Of a stretch of 40,754 bases of DNA, positions 1 through 10,134 are shown in pieces. Every line of letters begins with the position of its first letter. Within the stretch, counting starts at the first letter, position 1. This stretch comes from Acidimicrobiaceae bacterium. GTDB taxonomy: Bacteria; Actinomycetota; Acidimicrobiia; Acidimicrobiales; Aldehydirespiratoraceae. Position numbers and translations under genes: made by a program. The notes beneath the pieces are model-generated. The model had not been told where the DNA came from. It saw only the letters and a list, made by a program, of their open reading frames with translations, and did not search any database. The stretch is from positions 1 to 40,754 of the forward strand of contig JAPOQG010000098.1 in assembly GCA_026710865.1 (NCBI GenBank), in the 5' to 3' direction.

Positions 1-148
1 CGACCTCCTCGCCGCACAACGCCGCGAACGCGCCCGAGTCCGCTCCCAGCGAGGACGCCGCTGGGGCATCCCAGCCGCACAACCAGCACGAAACCCAACC
101 ACACACAACACGCGCGCAAACGTTTGTTGACAGAGCACTAGGCGGGGC

Positions 149-478
149 AAGAACAGACTTGCTGATGATGCCGTAGACCTGAACCTCGGCAGCCCGATCC
201 AAAGCGAGTTCCGTACGAGCCGCTGGGACGCCGAGTCGTCCAGCGACCCCGTTGGCGACGCGCTCGGACCAGTCGTCCCCCTTCCGGTACCTTGTCCCGT
301 CACGGCGGCGATTCTCGGTGGTGAGCTTCATGAGCCAGCGAGTGCCGTCCGGATCGAGGATCCACCGCTTGGGCTTCGTGCCGAGTTGCTCCCGCCGCAC
401 GACCGCCCAGTCAGTGACGTCGAACACGGGGTAGCGTTCATCGTCGACCGCTGTAGACAAAGCCTCGGGTCCAGCCAT
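149..478 (-). pseudogene. HipA-like kinase N-terminal fragment, truncated
   Basis: This reading frame is missing from the ORF track because it has no stop before the window edge. From ATG at 478 it reads MAGPEALSTAVDDERYPVFD and continues with WLMK, YRKGDDWSERVANG, RLGVPAARTELAL and YGIISKSVL. This pattern is typical of the N-terminal lobe of HipA-like (phosphatidylinositol-kinase-like) serine/threonine kinases. Recognisable similarity stops near residue 110 (about position 149). Beyond that the frame stays open but gives Cys/Trp-rich sequence unlike a kinase, and the ATP-binding and catalytic core is absent. I infer a gene cut by insertion or deletion; a fusion continuing outside the window cannot be excluded. 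The family assignment is from memory of the motif. Confidence 0.5.
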
Positions 479-592
479 CACGGCCCATTCAAGCGCGTGG
501 CTGGCCGACGGAGGCAAGGGCAGTCCGAGACGGAGACCCCCGATTCCCTGGACGGGTTACGGGATCCTGGACGGCGTTGGTGGCCCCGAACG

Positions 593-755
593 TTTACATT
601 TTCGGCCCGTAAGCGGCGTTTCTTTACATCTTGGCGACTTAGCGGGCGAGCAACGGCCAGCCAACTCGCCGTTTCTCAGGATTAGCTTACATTCTGGCGA
701 CTTAAGGAGAAGGCGACAGCCAGTCAAGTCACCGTTCTCGGTATCACCTCACATC
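593..755. repeat. Spaced TTACATC/T-GGCGACTTA repeats in gene-free stretch
   Basis: Between the HipA-like fragment and the flavin reductase gene there are about 320 bases without a convincing gene. Four related motifs occur in the same orientation: tttacattttcggcccgtaa (from 593), tttacatcttggcgacttag (623), cttacattctggcgacttaa (686) and ctcacatcttgcggcga (748). Start-to-start spacings are 30, 63 and 62 bases. Regularly spaced direct repeats of this kind are typical of transposase-binding sites at transposon ends or of regulator boxes. No transposase gene is visible in the window, so the function is unproven. Confidence 0.45.
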
Positions 756-787
756 TTGCGGCGAGACGAGTCTGAAGTCGCCGCAAG
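755..787 (-). terminator. Perfect 10-bp stem-loop downstream of flavin reductase gene
   Basis: cttgcggcga (755-764) and tcgccgcaag (778-787) are perfect inverted repeats around a 13-nt loop. They lie 14 bases past the stop codon of the minus-strand flavin reductase gene. No T-tract follows on the minus strand, so a classical intrinsic terminator is not certain. The left arm overlaps the last of the TTACATC-type repeats, so it may instead belong to that repeat system. Confidence 0.35.
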
Positions 788-800
788 TTGTGCGCAGGGA

Positions 801-1298
801 TCAGTGGCGCTTGACGCCTCCGTACTTCATGCGGGTGTCGCTCATGGAGGCCGAGCGGGCCTCGTCAATGTGGATGTCGCCGTCGACCAGCTCACCCACG
901 AACAGGGTGTGGGTCCCGAGGTCGATGGCGTGGCGAACCTCGCAGTCCATCCAGGCGATGGCCTCGGTGAACACCGGCGCGCCGGTGGTCGCCTCCCGCA
1001 CCGCCCGGCCGTTGAGGGTCCCGTCGGCGTAGGTGGCCGGTTTGGAGAACTTGACGAACACCCGGGTCTCCTCCGCGTTCCAGAGATTGACGGTGAAGGA
1101 TCCGCCCTCGGATATGAGCCGGTGCGTCACCGCCGTATTGTCCACCCCGACACCTATGAGGACCGGCTCCATCGACAGCTGCGTGATCCAGCGCGCGGTC
1201 ATGCCGTTGCGCTCGTCGCCTGAGCGCGACCCGATCAGGGCCAACGCGTTGGGGATCTTCCAGGTGAGCCGGTTCACGAGCTGGTCGTCCAGAGTCAT
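801..1298 (-). CDS. Flavin reductase-like (DIM6/NTAB) FMN-binding protein
   Basis: The protein has 165 residues, the usual size for the flavin reductase-like split-barrel family that binds FMN and reduces it with NAD(P)H, often serving a monooxygenase. Visible family features are the early NGMTARWITQLSMEPVLIGV strand pair, SFTVNLWNAE, the middle loop with FVKFSKP, and a C-terminal HTLFVGELVDG strand. It starts 24 bases from the divergent EamA gene, so the two promoters must share that short gap. Which oxygenase it serves is unknown; a flavoprotein monooxygenase lies at 14999-16249 but not in the same operon. The family is clear, the substrate is not. Confidence 0.8.
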   Translation of the reverse strand: MTLDDQLVNRLTWKIPNALALIGSRSGDERNGMTARWITQLSMEPVLIGVGVDNTAVTHRLISEGGSFTVNLWNAEETRVFVKFSKPATYADGTLNGRAVREATTGAPVFTEAIAWMDCEVRHAIDLGTHTLFVGELVDGDIHIDEARSASMSDTRMKYGGVKRH

Positions 1299-1322
1299 GG
1301 CGCAACCCTATCGGGAGCCCTG

Positions 1323-2162
1323 ATGCGGCCCCGAGAACTCGCCCCCGAAGGCCTCTTCATGGTCGGGGCGGTGTCGCAGTACCTGGGCGCCGTGGTGGCC
1401 GTGGTGCTGTTCGATGAGCTGGCTCCGGGCGGGGTGGCGCTGCTGAGAGTGCTGGCCGCGGGGGCAGTGGTCGTCGCCCTGCGGCGCTCATGGCGACGGC
1501 GATGGCAGGCCCGAGAGCTGGGTCGGGCCGCCGCCTTCGGCGTGTCGCTGGCCACCATGAACCTGTGTTTCTACCTGGCCATGGACCGGCTCCCGCTGGG
1601 CAACGCGGTGGCCATCGAGTTCACCGGACCGGTATTGGTCGCTGCTCTCGGGGCCCGCACCATGCGCTCCGCGGGGGCGGTCGTGCTGGCGGTGGCAGGC
1701 GTGCTGGTACTGGCCGGCGTGGAGTCCGAGGGCACGGCCGCCGGGGTGGGGTTCGCGCTGCTGGCCGGCGCGTTCTGGGCCGGCTACATCCTGCTCGGCC
1801 ATCGGGTGGCCCGCAGCCCGGCCTCGGTGGACGGGCTGGGGCTGGGCATGCTCGTCGGCGCGGCGGCCATCAGCCCGTTCGGCGCGACCGCGGTGGCCGC
1901 AGCGCTGGACTCCCCGCTGGTGCTGGCGCTCGGACTGGCCACCGGCCTGCTGTCCAACGTGATCCCCTACCGCATCGACCAGACGGTGATGCGCCGGGTC
2001 GACCCGCACCGCTTCGCCCTGCTGCAGGCGCTGCTGCCCGCGACGGCCGCGGTGGTCGGGCTGGCGGCCCTGGCCCAGGTGCCCAGCGGCCAGGAGGCGC
2101 TCGGCATCGGCCTGGTGATCCTCGCCATCGTGGCCGGCCGCCCCGACGCCGAGCCGGAATAG
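1323..2162 (+). CDS. EamA/DMT-family exporter (RhtA-like)
   Basis: This is a 279-residue, very hydrophobic protein with about ten membrane segments arranged as two EamA repeats, the size of drug/metabolite transporters. Recognisable family stretches are FYLAMDRLPLGNAVAIEFTG in the first repeat and LSNVIPYRIDQTVMRRV followed by FALLQALLPATAAVVGL in the second. RhtA-type members export amino acids such as threonine or homoserine. That would fit with asd and lysC next door, but the genes are convergent (40 bases between the stops) and no substrate can be read from the sequence. The start is the ATG at 1323, 24 bases from the divergent flavin reductase start. Confidence 0.85.
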   Translation: MRPRELAPEGLFMVGAVSQYLGAVVAVVLFDELAPGGVALLRVLAAGAVVVALRRSWRRRWQARELGRAAAFGVSLATMNLCFYLAMDRLPLGNAVAIEFTGPVLVAALGARTMRSAGAVVLAVAGVLVLAGVESEGTAAGVGFALLAGAFWAGYILLGHRVARSPASVDGLGLGMLVGAAAISPFGATAVAAALDSPLVLALGLATGLLSNVIPYRIDQTVMRRVDPHRFALLQALLPATAAVVGLAALAQVPSGQEALGIGLVILAIVAGRPDAEPE

Positions 2163-2201
2163 GGGGCGAGCCCAGCCGCAGGCTCGCCGGTTCGGGCGGG
2201 G

Positions 2202-4665
<2,464 letters not shown>

Positions 4666-4764
4666 CGCCGATCAGGCTACCGGCGCGCCCAGAGGCCGAG
4701 CCCGGCCGAGAAATGCCCCGTGCAGGCCGCAGCAACCGCGCCGATTCGTGGCATTCTTTCAGGT

Positions 4765-5166
4765 GTGAGCGATGGGCTCGCGATCGACGAGATAGTCCTG
4801 AAGGTGCCCGCCACCGCCGCTTGCGGCAAGATCGTGCGCGTGGGCGCCGCCGCGGTGGCGCTGCGCCAAGGCATGTCGTTCACGGAGATCGACGAGTTGC
4901 GCGCCGCCCTGGACCAGGCGACAGAGCTGCTGCTCGCGCCCCCGGCAGGTCCCGGTGCCACCATCGTGTGCGTGCTCCGGGCCCACGGCGGCCGCCTCGA
5001 GGTGGACTTGGAGCGCACCGACGGGGCCACCGTCGCGGCCACCGACGCGGCCCGGTTCAAGAAGGCAGCGGATGCTTCGAACGTGACCGCCACAGTGGAG
5101 TCCGAGCGGGGACGGCTGCTGATGCGCAAGGACATCGGCCGACCCGGCAGCCGGCCCGCGGCCTGA
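4765..5166 (+). CDS. Small RsbW-like (HATPase-related) protein, degenerate
   Basis: The ORF track lists a much longer frame that is antisense to lysC. The credible gene starts at GTG 4765 and encodes 133 residues beginning VSDGLAIDEIVLKVPAT. The stretch VRVGAAAVALRQGMSFTEIDELRAALDQATELLL resembles the N-terminal helix of actinobacterial RsbW-type anti-sigma kinases, where the last helix usually carries a DEA-like N-box. Here it reads DQA, and the glycine-rich ATP-lid motifs are not evident. The protein may therefore bind a partner without being an active kinase. No sigma factor or anti-sigma antagonist gene lies nearby. The assignment rests on one region only. Confidence 0.6.
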   Translation: MSDGLAIDEIVLKVPATAACGKIVRVGAAAVALRQGMSFTEIDELRAALDQATELLLAPPAGPGATIVCVLRAHGGRLEVDLERTDGATVAATDAARFKKAADASNVTATVESERGRLLMRKDIGRPGSRPAA

Positions 5167-5186
5167 CGGATCGGCGGCTCCGAGGC

Positions 5187-5609
5187 TCAGCGCCCAGTCG
5201 AGCCAAATCCCTGGTCGCCGCGCGTCGAGGGGTCGAGGCTGTCCGCCTCAACCAGGCGCACCTGCTCCACCGCCATCACCACCAGCTGGGCGATCCGCTC
5301 GCCCCGCTCCACCGCGAACGGCTCGGACGGGTCGGTGTTCACCAGAATCACCTTGAGCTCTCCCCGGTAACCGGAGTCGATCAATCCGGGCGTGTTCAGG
5401 CAGGTCACGCCGTGGGAGAGGGCCAGCCCGCTGCGGGGGAGCACGAAGCCGGCGCACCCCTCCGGCAATGAGACGGCGACGCCGGTGGGCACCAGCGCCC
5501 GGCCCCCTCCCGCGGCGAGCACCACAGGAGTGCGGGCCATGAGGTCGATGCCGGCGTCGCCGGGCCGGGCGTAGGCGGGCAGGGGCAGGTCAGGATCGAG
5601 CCGCAGCAT
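5187..5609 (-). CDS. dut: dUTP diphosphatase
   Basis: It hydrolyses dUTP to dUMP and pyrophosphate, keeping uracil out of DNA and supplying dTMP synthesis. All five trimeric-dUTPase motifs are present: PGDAGIDL, PRSGLALSHG, GLIDSGYRGELKV, ERGERIAQLV and STRGDQGFGSTG, the last being the glycine-rich C-terminal arm. I place the start at the ATG encoding MLRLDPDLPLPAYARPG (140 residues); an in-frame GTG five codons upstream (VLDVPML) or the tracked start at 5654 is possible. It is transcribed divergently from orn. Confidence 0.95.
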   Translation of the reverse strand: MLRLDPDLPLPAYARPGDAGIDLMARTPVVLAAGGGRALVPTGVAVSLPEGCAGFVLPRSGLALSHGVTCLNTPGLIDSGYRGELKVILVNTDPSEPFAVERGERIAQLVVMAVEQVRLVEADSLDPSTRGDQGFGSTGR

Positions 5610-5676
5610 GGGAACGTCGAGCACCGGCCGAGAGTAGCGGAACCGCCCCGACACCCACGGTCGTTATCCTGCCGCG

Positions 5677-6231
5677 GTGCTCGCCTGGATGGACTTGGAG
5701 ATGACCGGCCTCGACCCCGAACTCCACTCCATCGTGGAGATCGCGGCCCTCATCACCGATGACGACCTTCGGTTGGTGGCCACCGGCCCCGACCTTGTGA
5801 TCCACCAGCCGGAGCGGGTTCTGGCCGGAATGGACGACACCGTGAGAGCCATGCACGCCGGCAGCGGGCTGCTGGATCAGATCAAGTCTTCGGCCGTGAG
5901 TCTCGACGAGGCCGGCGCGACGGTGCTCGCGTTCCTGCGATCACACATCGACGCGCCCCGGACCGTCCCGCTGTGCGGCAACTCCATCGGCACCGACCGC
6001 CGGTTCCTGGCCCGGCACCTGCCCGATGTCGAGAACTTCCTGCACTACCGCTCGATCGACGTGTCCACCGTGAAGGAGCTGGCCCGCCGCTGGCAGCCGT
6101 CGGTGTACGAGGGCGGACCCGCCAAGGCAGCGGGCCACCGGGCCCTCGACGACATCACCGAGAGCCTGGAGGAATTGCGCTGGTACCGCCGGGCCGGGTT
6201 CATCGGCGGCATCGCCGAGAGCGCGCCATGA
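5677..6231 (+). CDS. orn: Oligoribonuclease
   Basis: This is a DEDDh-type 3'-5' exoribonuclease that degrades 2-5 nt RNA fragments and pGpG. At 184 residues it has the normal size. The catalytic acids lie in WMDLEMTGLD (Exo I), CGNSIGTDRRFL (Exo II) and HRALDDITESLEEL (Exo III); YRSIDVSTVKELARRW is also highly typical. The start is GTG directly before LAWMDLEMTG. The stop overlaps the ATG of the next gene (ATGA), implying translational coupling with the MBL hydrolase. Confidence 0.95.
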   Translation: MLAWMDLEMTGLDPELHSIVEIAALITDDDLRLVATGPDLVIHQPERVLAGMDDTVRAMHAGSGLLDQIKSSAVSLDEAGATVLAFLRSHIDAPRTVPLCGNSIGTDRRFLARHLPDVENFLHYRSIDVSTVKELARRWQPSVYEGGPAKAAGHRALDDITESLEELRWYRRAGFIGGIAESAP

Positions 6232-7361
6232 GCGTGAGGACCTACACCAAGCAGGAGCAGGAGCCCGCGTCCTCAGAGGTGGCCGAGGTGGCGCCCGGGG
6301 TGCTTCGGCTGCAGCTTCCGGTGAGCATGCCGGGCCTGGGCCACGTCAACTGCTACGCGCTGGTCGACTCCGACGGCGCGGCCCTGGTGGACCCCGGACT
6401 GCCCGGCGAGGAGTCGTGGTCGGCGCTGGTCGACCGGCTCGAGCAGGCCGGCATTCCCCTGCGACGTGTGCACACCACCGTCGTCACGCACTCCCACCCC
6501 GATCACTACGGCGGCAGCCACCAGCTGCGCGAGGAGACCGGCGCCGAGCTGCTGGCCCACGCCGCCTTCACCTCCAGCCCCGCGGCCGACGACGCCAACG
6601 CCGACATCGACCTGGAGCTGCTGGAGTTGGACGCCGAGGCGCTGGTCGAGCTCTGGAAGGCGAAGCTGGCGGACCGGGGCAGCACCCCGTGGGGCACTCG
6701 CAGGGAGCCACCCCCCGACGAGGCCATCCGGCTGTTCATCCAGAGCAACGTCGAGGGCCGGGTGCCCCGCTTCCGGGTGCCCGAGCCGACCATCCGTGTC
6801 GCCGACAGCGACCCGGTGCGGCTGGCCGGGCGGGACTGGTTCGCGGTCCACACTCCGGGCCACACCACCGACCACCTCTGCCTGTGGGACCCCACCGAGG
6901 GCGTGCTCCTCTCGGGGGACCATGTGCTGCCCACCATCACGCCCCACATAGCGGGCTCGACCGAGCTCGACGACCCGCTGGCGGCCTTCTTCGGGTCTCT
7001 GGCCCGGGTGGGGGCCTTCGAGGGGGTCAAGGTGTGCCTGCCCGCCCACGGCCACCCGTTCACCGACCTGCGGGGCCGCACCGACAGCATCCGCCGCCAC
7101 CACGTCGAGCGGCTCGACGTGCTGCGGGCCGCGGCCGCCGCGCTCGGCGACGCGCCGGTGGAGGCCTACATGAAGGAGCTCTTCTCCGAGCGGGCCTGGG
7201 GGGACATGGCCGCCAGCGAGACCTTCGCCCATCTCGAGCATCTGCGGGTGATCGGGGAGGCCGACAGCAGCCGCGGCGCCGACGGCCTGCTGCGCTACCG
7301 GCTCAAGGTGCCCGGACACCACGGTTCCGGGCCGTCGGAAGGCTCGGCCGACGCCGCCTGA
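6228..7361 (+). CDS. MBL-fold metallo-hydrolase
   Basis: The gene lies inside a longer tracked ORF; the start is the ATG at 6228 overlapping the orn stop as ATGA, giving 377 residues beginning MSVRTYTKQEQEP. The metallo-beta-lactamase fold is clear: VVTHSHPDHYGGSH (zinc-binding HxHxDH), HTPGHTTDHLCLW, LSGDHVLP and LPAHGHPF. A C-terminal part of about 90 residues (RRHHVERLDVLRAA onwards) resembles the winged-helix tail of LACTB2-like hydrolases. The substrate cannot be read from the sequence; thioester or nucleic-acid hydrolysis are both known in this fold. Coupling to orn hints at nucleic-acid metabolism, but weakly. Confidence 0.85.
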   Translation: MSVRTYTKQEQEPASSEVAEVAPGVLRLQLPVSMPGLGHVNCYALVDSDGAALVDPGLPGEESWSALVDRLEQAGIPLRRVHTTVVTHSHPDHYGGSHQLREETGAELLAHAAFTSSPAADDANADIDLELLELDAEALVELWKAKLADRGSTPWGTRREPPPDEAIRLFIQSNVEGRVPRFRVPEPTIRVADSDPVRLAGRDWFAVHTPGHTTDHLCLWDPTEGVLLSGDHVLPTITPHIAGSTELDDPLAAFFGSLARVGAFEGVKVCLPAHGHPFTDLRGRTDSIRRHHVERLDVLRAAAAALGDAPVEAYMKELFSERAWGDMAASETFAHLEHLRVIGEADSSRGADGLLRYRLKVPGHHGSGPSEGSADAA

Positions 7362-7405
7362 GAGGCCTCATGGGCATCCTCAAGCAGGCGAGAGCCTGTC
7401 GCGTC

Positions 7406-7468
7406 GCAGCGGTGCCATTCCCGCTCCTGTTCGCTGCCACCTGAGGGCCGCTCGGGCCACGGCCTCGC
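7406..7468. repeat. Left arm of imperfect inverted repeat flanking tlpA-like gene
   Basis: gcagcggtgccattcccgct, then cctgttcgctgcc and gggccgctcgggccacggcctcgc, is the reverse complement, at roughly 85 percent by eye, of 8194-8255 on the other side of the thioredoxin-like gene. The inner 24 bases match perfectly. The arm lies in the 177-base gap after the MBL hydrolase. It could be a repeat family such as a MITE, or the ends of a captured cassette. Confidence 0.6.
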
Positions 7469-7538
7469 GCCGTATGGTCCGCGTGGTCCCGCCTTTTTGG
7501 CTCGGCCTCGGGCCGGCGCCGGTACTGTCGGCTGCGCC

Positions 7539-8159
7539 ATGAGGGGCAAGCCGCCGGCGCAAGCCGGGATCCGGGCCGGGCTCGTCGCCGGACTCGTCGT
7601 CGTGCTGGCTGCGACGGTGAGTGCATGCGGCGGCGGCACGGCCGCGACCGCAGGCGACGAGACACCCAAGATCGTCCTCAGCCAGGACAGCCCGGGCTTC
7701 GTCGCCGGCACCGACATCTCGCCCGACACGTCCGACGGAACCGACCTCTCCGACCTCACCTTCGACCTCTTCGACGGAGGCGCCGGCACCATCGCCGGCT
7801 ACGAGGGCAAGCCTCTGGTGGTGAACTTCTTCGCGTCGTGGTGCCCGCCCTGCGTGCGGGAGATGCCGGAGTTCCAGGGTGTCTTCGAGAGCCTCGACGG
7901 CGAGGTGGCGTTCCTGGGGCTCTCGCAGGACCAGACGCCCGGGGACGCGCTCGCCCTCGTCGAACGGACGGGGGTCACCTACGACGTGGGCTGGGACCTC
8001 GACCTGGAGGTGTACGGGGCGACGGAGAGCATCGCCATGCCCACCACCGCGTTCGTGTCGCCCTCCGGCGAGCTGCTCGACACCTTCGCCGGAATCCTCG
8101 ACGCCGAGGCGCTGACCGAGCTCATCGAGAATGTCCTCGGCGTGAGGCCGAGCGGGTAG
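7539..8159 (+). CDS. TlpA/ResA-like thioredoxin lipoprotein
   Basis: This is an exported disulfide oxidoreductase predicted to face outward, anchored by lipid. I chose the ATG at 7539 (MRGKPPAQAG) rather than the upstream TTG. It gives a proper signal peptide with basic N-region, hydrophobic LVAGLVVVLAATV and lipobox VSAC. After a linker the thioredoxin domain carries VVNFFASWCPPCVREMPEF with the redox CPPC, a SQDQTP stretch and the cis-proline region MPTTAFVSPSG. The 206 residues fit the family. A CcdA-like electron donor follows, forming a thiol-redox pair for extracytoplasmic proteins such as cytochrome c. Inverted repeats flank the gene. Confidence 0.88.
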   Translation: MRGKPPAQAGIRAGLVAGLVVVLAATVSACGGGTAATAGDETPKIVLSQDSPGFVAGTDISPDTSDGTDLSDLTFDLFDGGAGTIAGYEGKPLVVNFFASWCPPCVREMPEFQGVFESLDGEVAFLGLSQDQTPGDALALVERTGVTYDVGWDLDLEVYGATESIAMPTTAFVSPSGELLDTFAGILDAEALTELIENVLGVRPSG

Positions 8160-8193
8160 GGGGCAATTCATGAGGGTCGAGGCGGTGCAGGAA

Positions 8194-8255
8194 GCGAGGC
8201 CGTGGCCCGAGCGGCCCGTGAGCGCAGCGAACAAGAGCGGGAAACACAACGCTGC
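8194..8255. repeat. Right arm of imperfect inverted repeat flanking tlpA-like gene
   Basis: gcgaggccgtggcccgagcg, then gcccgtgagcgcagcgaa and caagagcgggaaacacaacg, pairs with 7406-7468 in inverted orientation. It lies between the tlpA-like and ccdA-like genes. The outer halves have diverged more than the inner 24 bases. Confidence 0.6.
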
Positions 8256-8311
8256 ACCGCGAGGAGTCATCGCCTGTACGCGCCCGCTCGTAGCGGCTAG
8301 ACCGTAGGGCC

Positions 8312-9454
8312 ATGGACTGGGCCGCGCTCGCCTACCCGTTCTCCCTGGGCTTGGTCGCCGCGTTCAACCCGTGCGGCTTCGCCCTGCTGCCCGCCTACCT
8401 GTCGTACTTCATCGGCCTGGAGTCAGGGGACGCGCAGCCGACGTCGGGCGCTCAGACGCTGGGCGCGATGTTCCGGGCCATCGGCGTGGCGCTCACGCTC
8501 ACCGCCGGCTTCATCGCCGTCTTCGGCGCCTTCGGCCTGCTGTTCGAGACGGTGCTCAGCCAGGGCACCGTGCTCGACCGCATCGGCTACGTGACCATCG
8601 CCATCGGCGCGATCATGGCGCTGCTGGGCCTGTGGCTGCTGACCGGGCGGGCCATCAACCTGCGACTGCCCAAGATGAGCCGGGGCACCGGCGGCCGGGG
8701 CCTCGGGTCGGTGTTCATGTTCGGCATCAGCTACGCGGTGGTATCGCTGTCGTGCACGATCGGCCTGTTCATCGCGGCGGTGGCGACCAGCTTCTCGTCC
8801 GACGGCGTGGCCGACGGCACAGCCAACTTCGTGGCCTACGCGATCGGGATGGGCGCGGTCATGACGTTCCTGACCCTGGCGCTGGCACTCGCTCGCACCA
8901 GCGTGGTGGGCGCGATGCGCAAGATGTTCCGCTGGATCAACCCGATCTCGGGGCTGGTGCTGATCGCGTCGGGGATCTATGTCGCCAACTACGGCTGGTG
9001 GGAGCTGCAGATCCTCGAGGACCCGCTGGCCACCAACGTGCTGGTCGACAAGTTCACCGAGTTCCAGGCGGCGGTCAGCAACTGGATCGACCACGCCACC
9101 GCCGAGCGCCTGGGCGTGCTGTGCGCTCTGGGGGTGCTCGGCGCCCTCGTGATGGGATGGCGGCAGGGCGAGACCAGCGTGTTCCTGCGCCGCTCCGTCA
9201 CCGCGGTCTACCTGGCCCTGTACCTGATGGTGGAGTTCTACTTCAACCGGGCCGACTTCGTGGTCCTGCCGATCCTGCGGTTCGTCGGCGGGTGGCCGCT
9301 GCGGGTCGGCCACTGGTTCACCGACCCGCTCCGCTTCGGGGTGCCGCTGGAGATCCTGTTCACCGCGCTGGTCGCCTGGATTGCCTGGGGGATCGTGAAA
9401 CGGGCCAGGCGCCGGCTGCGGCCTGCGCAGGACGCGTTGAACCGGCCGCTTTGA
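8312..9454 (+). CDS. ccdA: CcdA-like thiol-disulfide membrane transporter
   Basis: CcdA/DsbD-beta proteins move electrons across the membrane from cytoplasmic thioredoxin to extracytoplasmic thioredoxin-like partners. The redox cysteines are visible in LVAAFNPCGFALLPAYLSYF near the N-terminus and in VVSLSCTIGLFIAA in the fourth membrane segment region. The usual family is about 220-250 residues with six segments. This protein has 380, with an added C-terminal membrane region (AERLGVLCALGVLGALVMGW onwards). It follows the TlpA-like gene by 152 bases, the expected functional pair. Its stop overlaps the TTG start of the next gene (TTGA). Confidence 0.88.
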   Translation: MDWAALAYPFSLGLVAAFNPCGFALLPAYLSYFIGLESGDAQPTSGAQTLGAMFRAIGVALTLTAGFIAVFGAFGLLFETVLSQGTVLDRIGYVTIAIGAIMALLGLWLLTGRAINLRLPKMSRGTGGRGLGSVFMFGISYAVVSLSCTIGLFIAAVATSFSSDGVADGTANFVAYAIGMGAVMTFLTLALALARTSVVGAMRKMFRWINPISGLVLIASGIYVANYGWWELQILEDPLATNVLVDKFTEFQAAVSNWIDHATAERLGVLCALGVLGALVMGWRQGETSVFLRRSVTAVYLALYLMVEFYFNRADFVVLPILRFVGGWPLRVGHWFTDPLRFGVPLEILFTALVAWIAWGIVKRARRRLRPAQDALNRPL

Positions 9455-10134
9455 CCGGGAGCTTCCCGGCACTGCTCGCCCACCCGGGCGTGGACGAGGT
9501 GTGCGAGCTGCGGGACCGGTTCGGGATCATGGCGTTCCACGGCGGCAACCTGGAGCGCACCACCGACGCGATCGCCCGGGAGGTCGCCGAGCGCAGCGGA
9601 ACCTCGTTGTACGCGGTCATCCAGCACGCCCCGCTGCGAGAGCACGTGCCCTCCATCGCCATCCGGCCCGAGCACTCCGCCAGCCTCCGGGAGTTCCTCG
9701 ACCACGTCCACACGGTGATCGCGGTGCACGGCTACGGCCGCGAGACCCAGTTCTGGAAGGTCCTGCTGGGGGGAACCAACCGGCGACTCGCCGGCCATCT
9801 GGCCGGACACCTGCGAGCCGCGCTGCCGTCCGGCTACGGCGTGGTAGACGATCTCGACGAGATCCCGCGGGGACTGCGGGGACTGCACCAGGCCAACCCG
9901 GTGAACCTTCCCGCCAACGGAGGGGTGCAACTGGAGCTGCCCCCGACCATCCGCTGGAACAAGCAGGCCCGCAACTGGTCCGACCACGACGGAACGCCCC
10001 GGGCCCCCCAGGTCAGCACCCTCATCGACGCCCTCGTCGATGCCGTCGACGCCTGGACTGCCCAGTACGACGGTCAGGGCGCGAGGCGCTCGATCACCCA
10101 GTCCGCGCCCGCGGCCCGGTCCGGGCGGCGGTAG
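9451..10134 (+). CDS. Poly-gamma-glutamate hydrolase family protein
   Basis: This is the 3' part of a long tracked ORF that is otherwise a shadow of ccdA. With TTG at 9451, overlapping the ccdA stop, it encodes 227 residues. It matches the zinc-dependent poly-gamma-glutamate hydrolase (DUF867/PghP) family: FHGGNLERTTDAIAREVAERSG with the likely metal-binding His/Glu, VHGYGRETQFWKVLLGG, VVDDLDEIPRGLRGLHQANPVN and GVQLELPPTIR. Such enzymes cleave gamma-glutamyl polymers and are often phage or cell-envelope related. The last 61 bases overlap the 3' end of pdxH on the other strand. The role here is unknown. Confidence 0.8.
   Translation: MTGSFPALLAHPGVDEVCELRDRFGIMAFHGGNLERTTDAIAREVAERSGTSLYAVIQHAPLREHVPSIAIRPEHSASLREFLDHVHTVIAVHGYGRETQFWKVLLGGTNRRLAGHLAGHLRAALPSGYGVVDDLDEIPRGLRGLHQANPVNLPANGGVQLELPPTIRWNKQARNWSDHDGTPRAPQVSTLIDALVDAVDAWTAQYDGQGARRSITQSAPAARSGRR

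Noticed and set aside
2-130. Plus-strand frame open at the left edge (ends RNPTTHNTRANVC)
   Set aside because: Arg-rich, only 42 residues, no recognisable family; could be the tail of a gene outside the window but cannot be supported.
4666-4764. Possible lysine riboswitch or attenuator before lysC
   Set aside because: Only 99 bases separate lysC from the divergent gene and no lysine-riboswitch-like folding or run of Lys codons is apparent.
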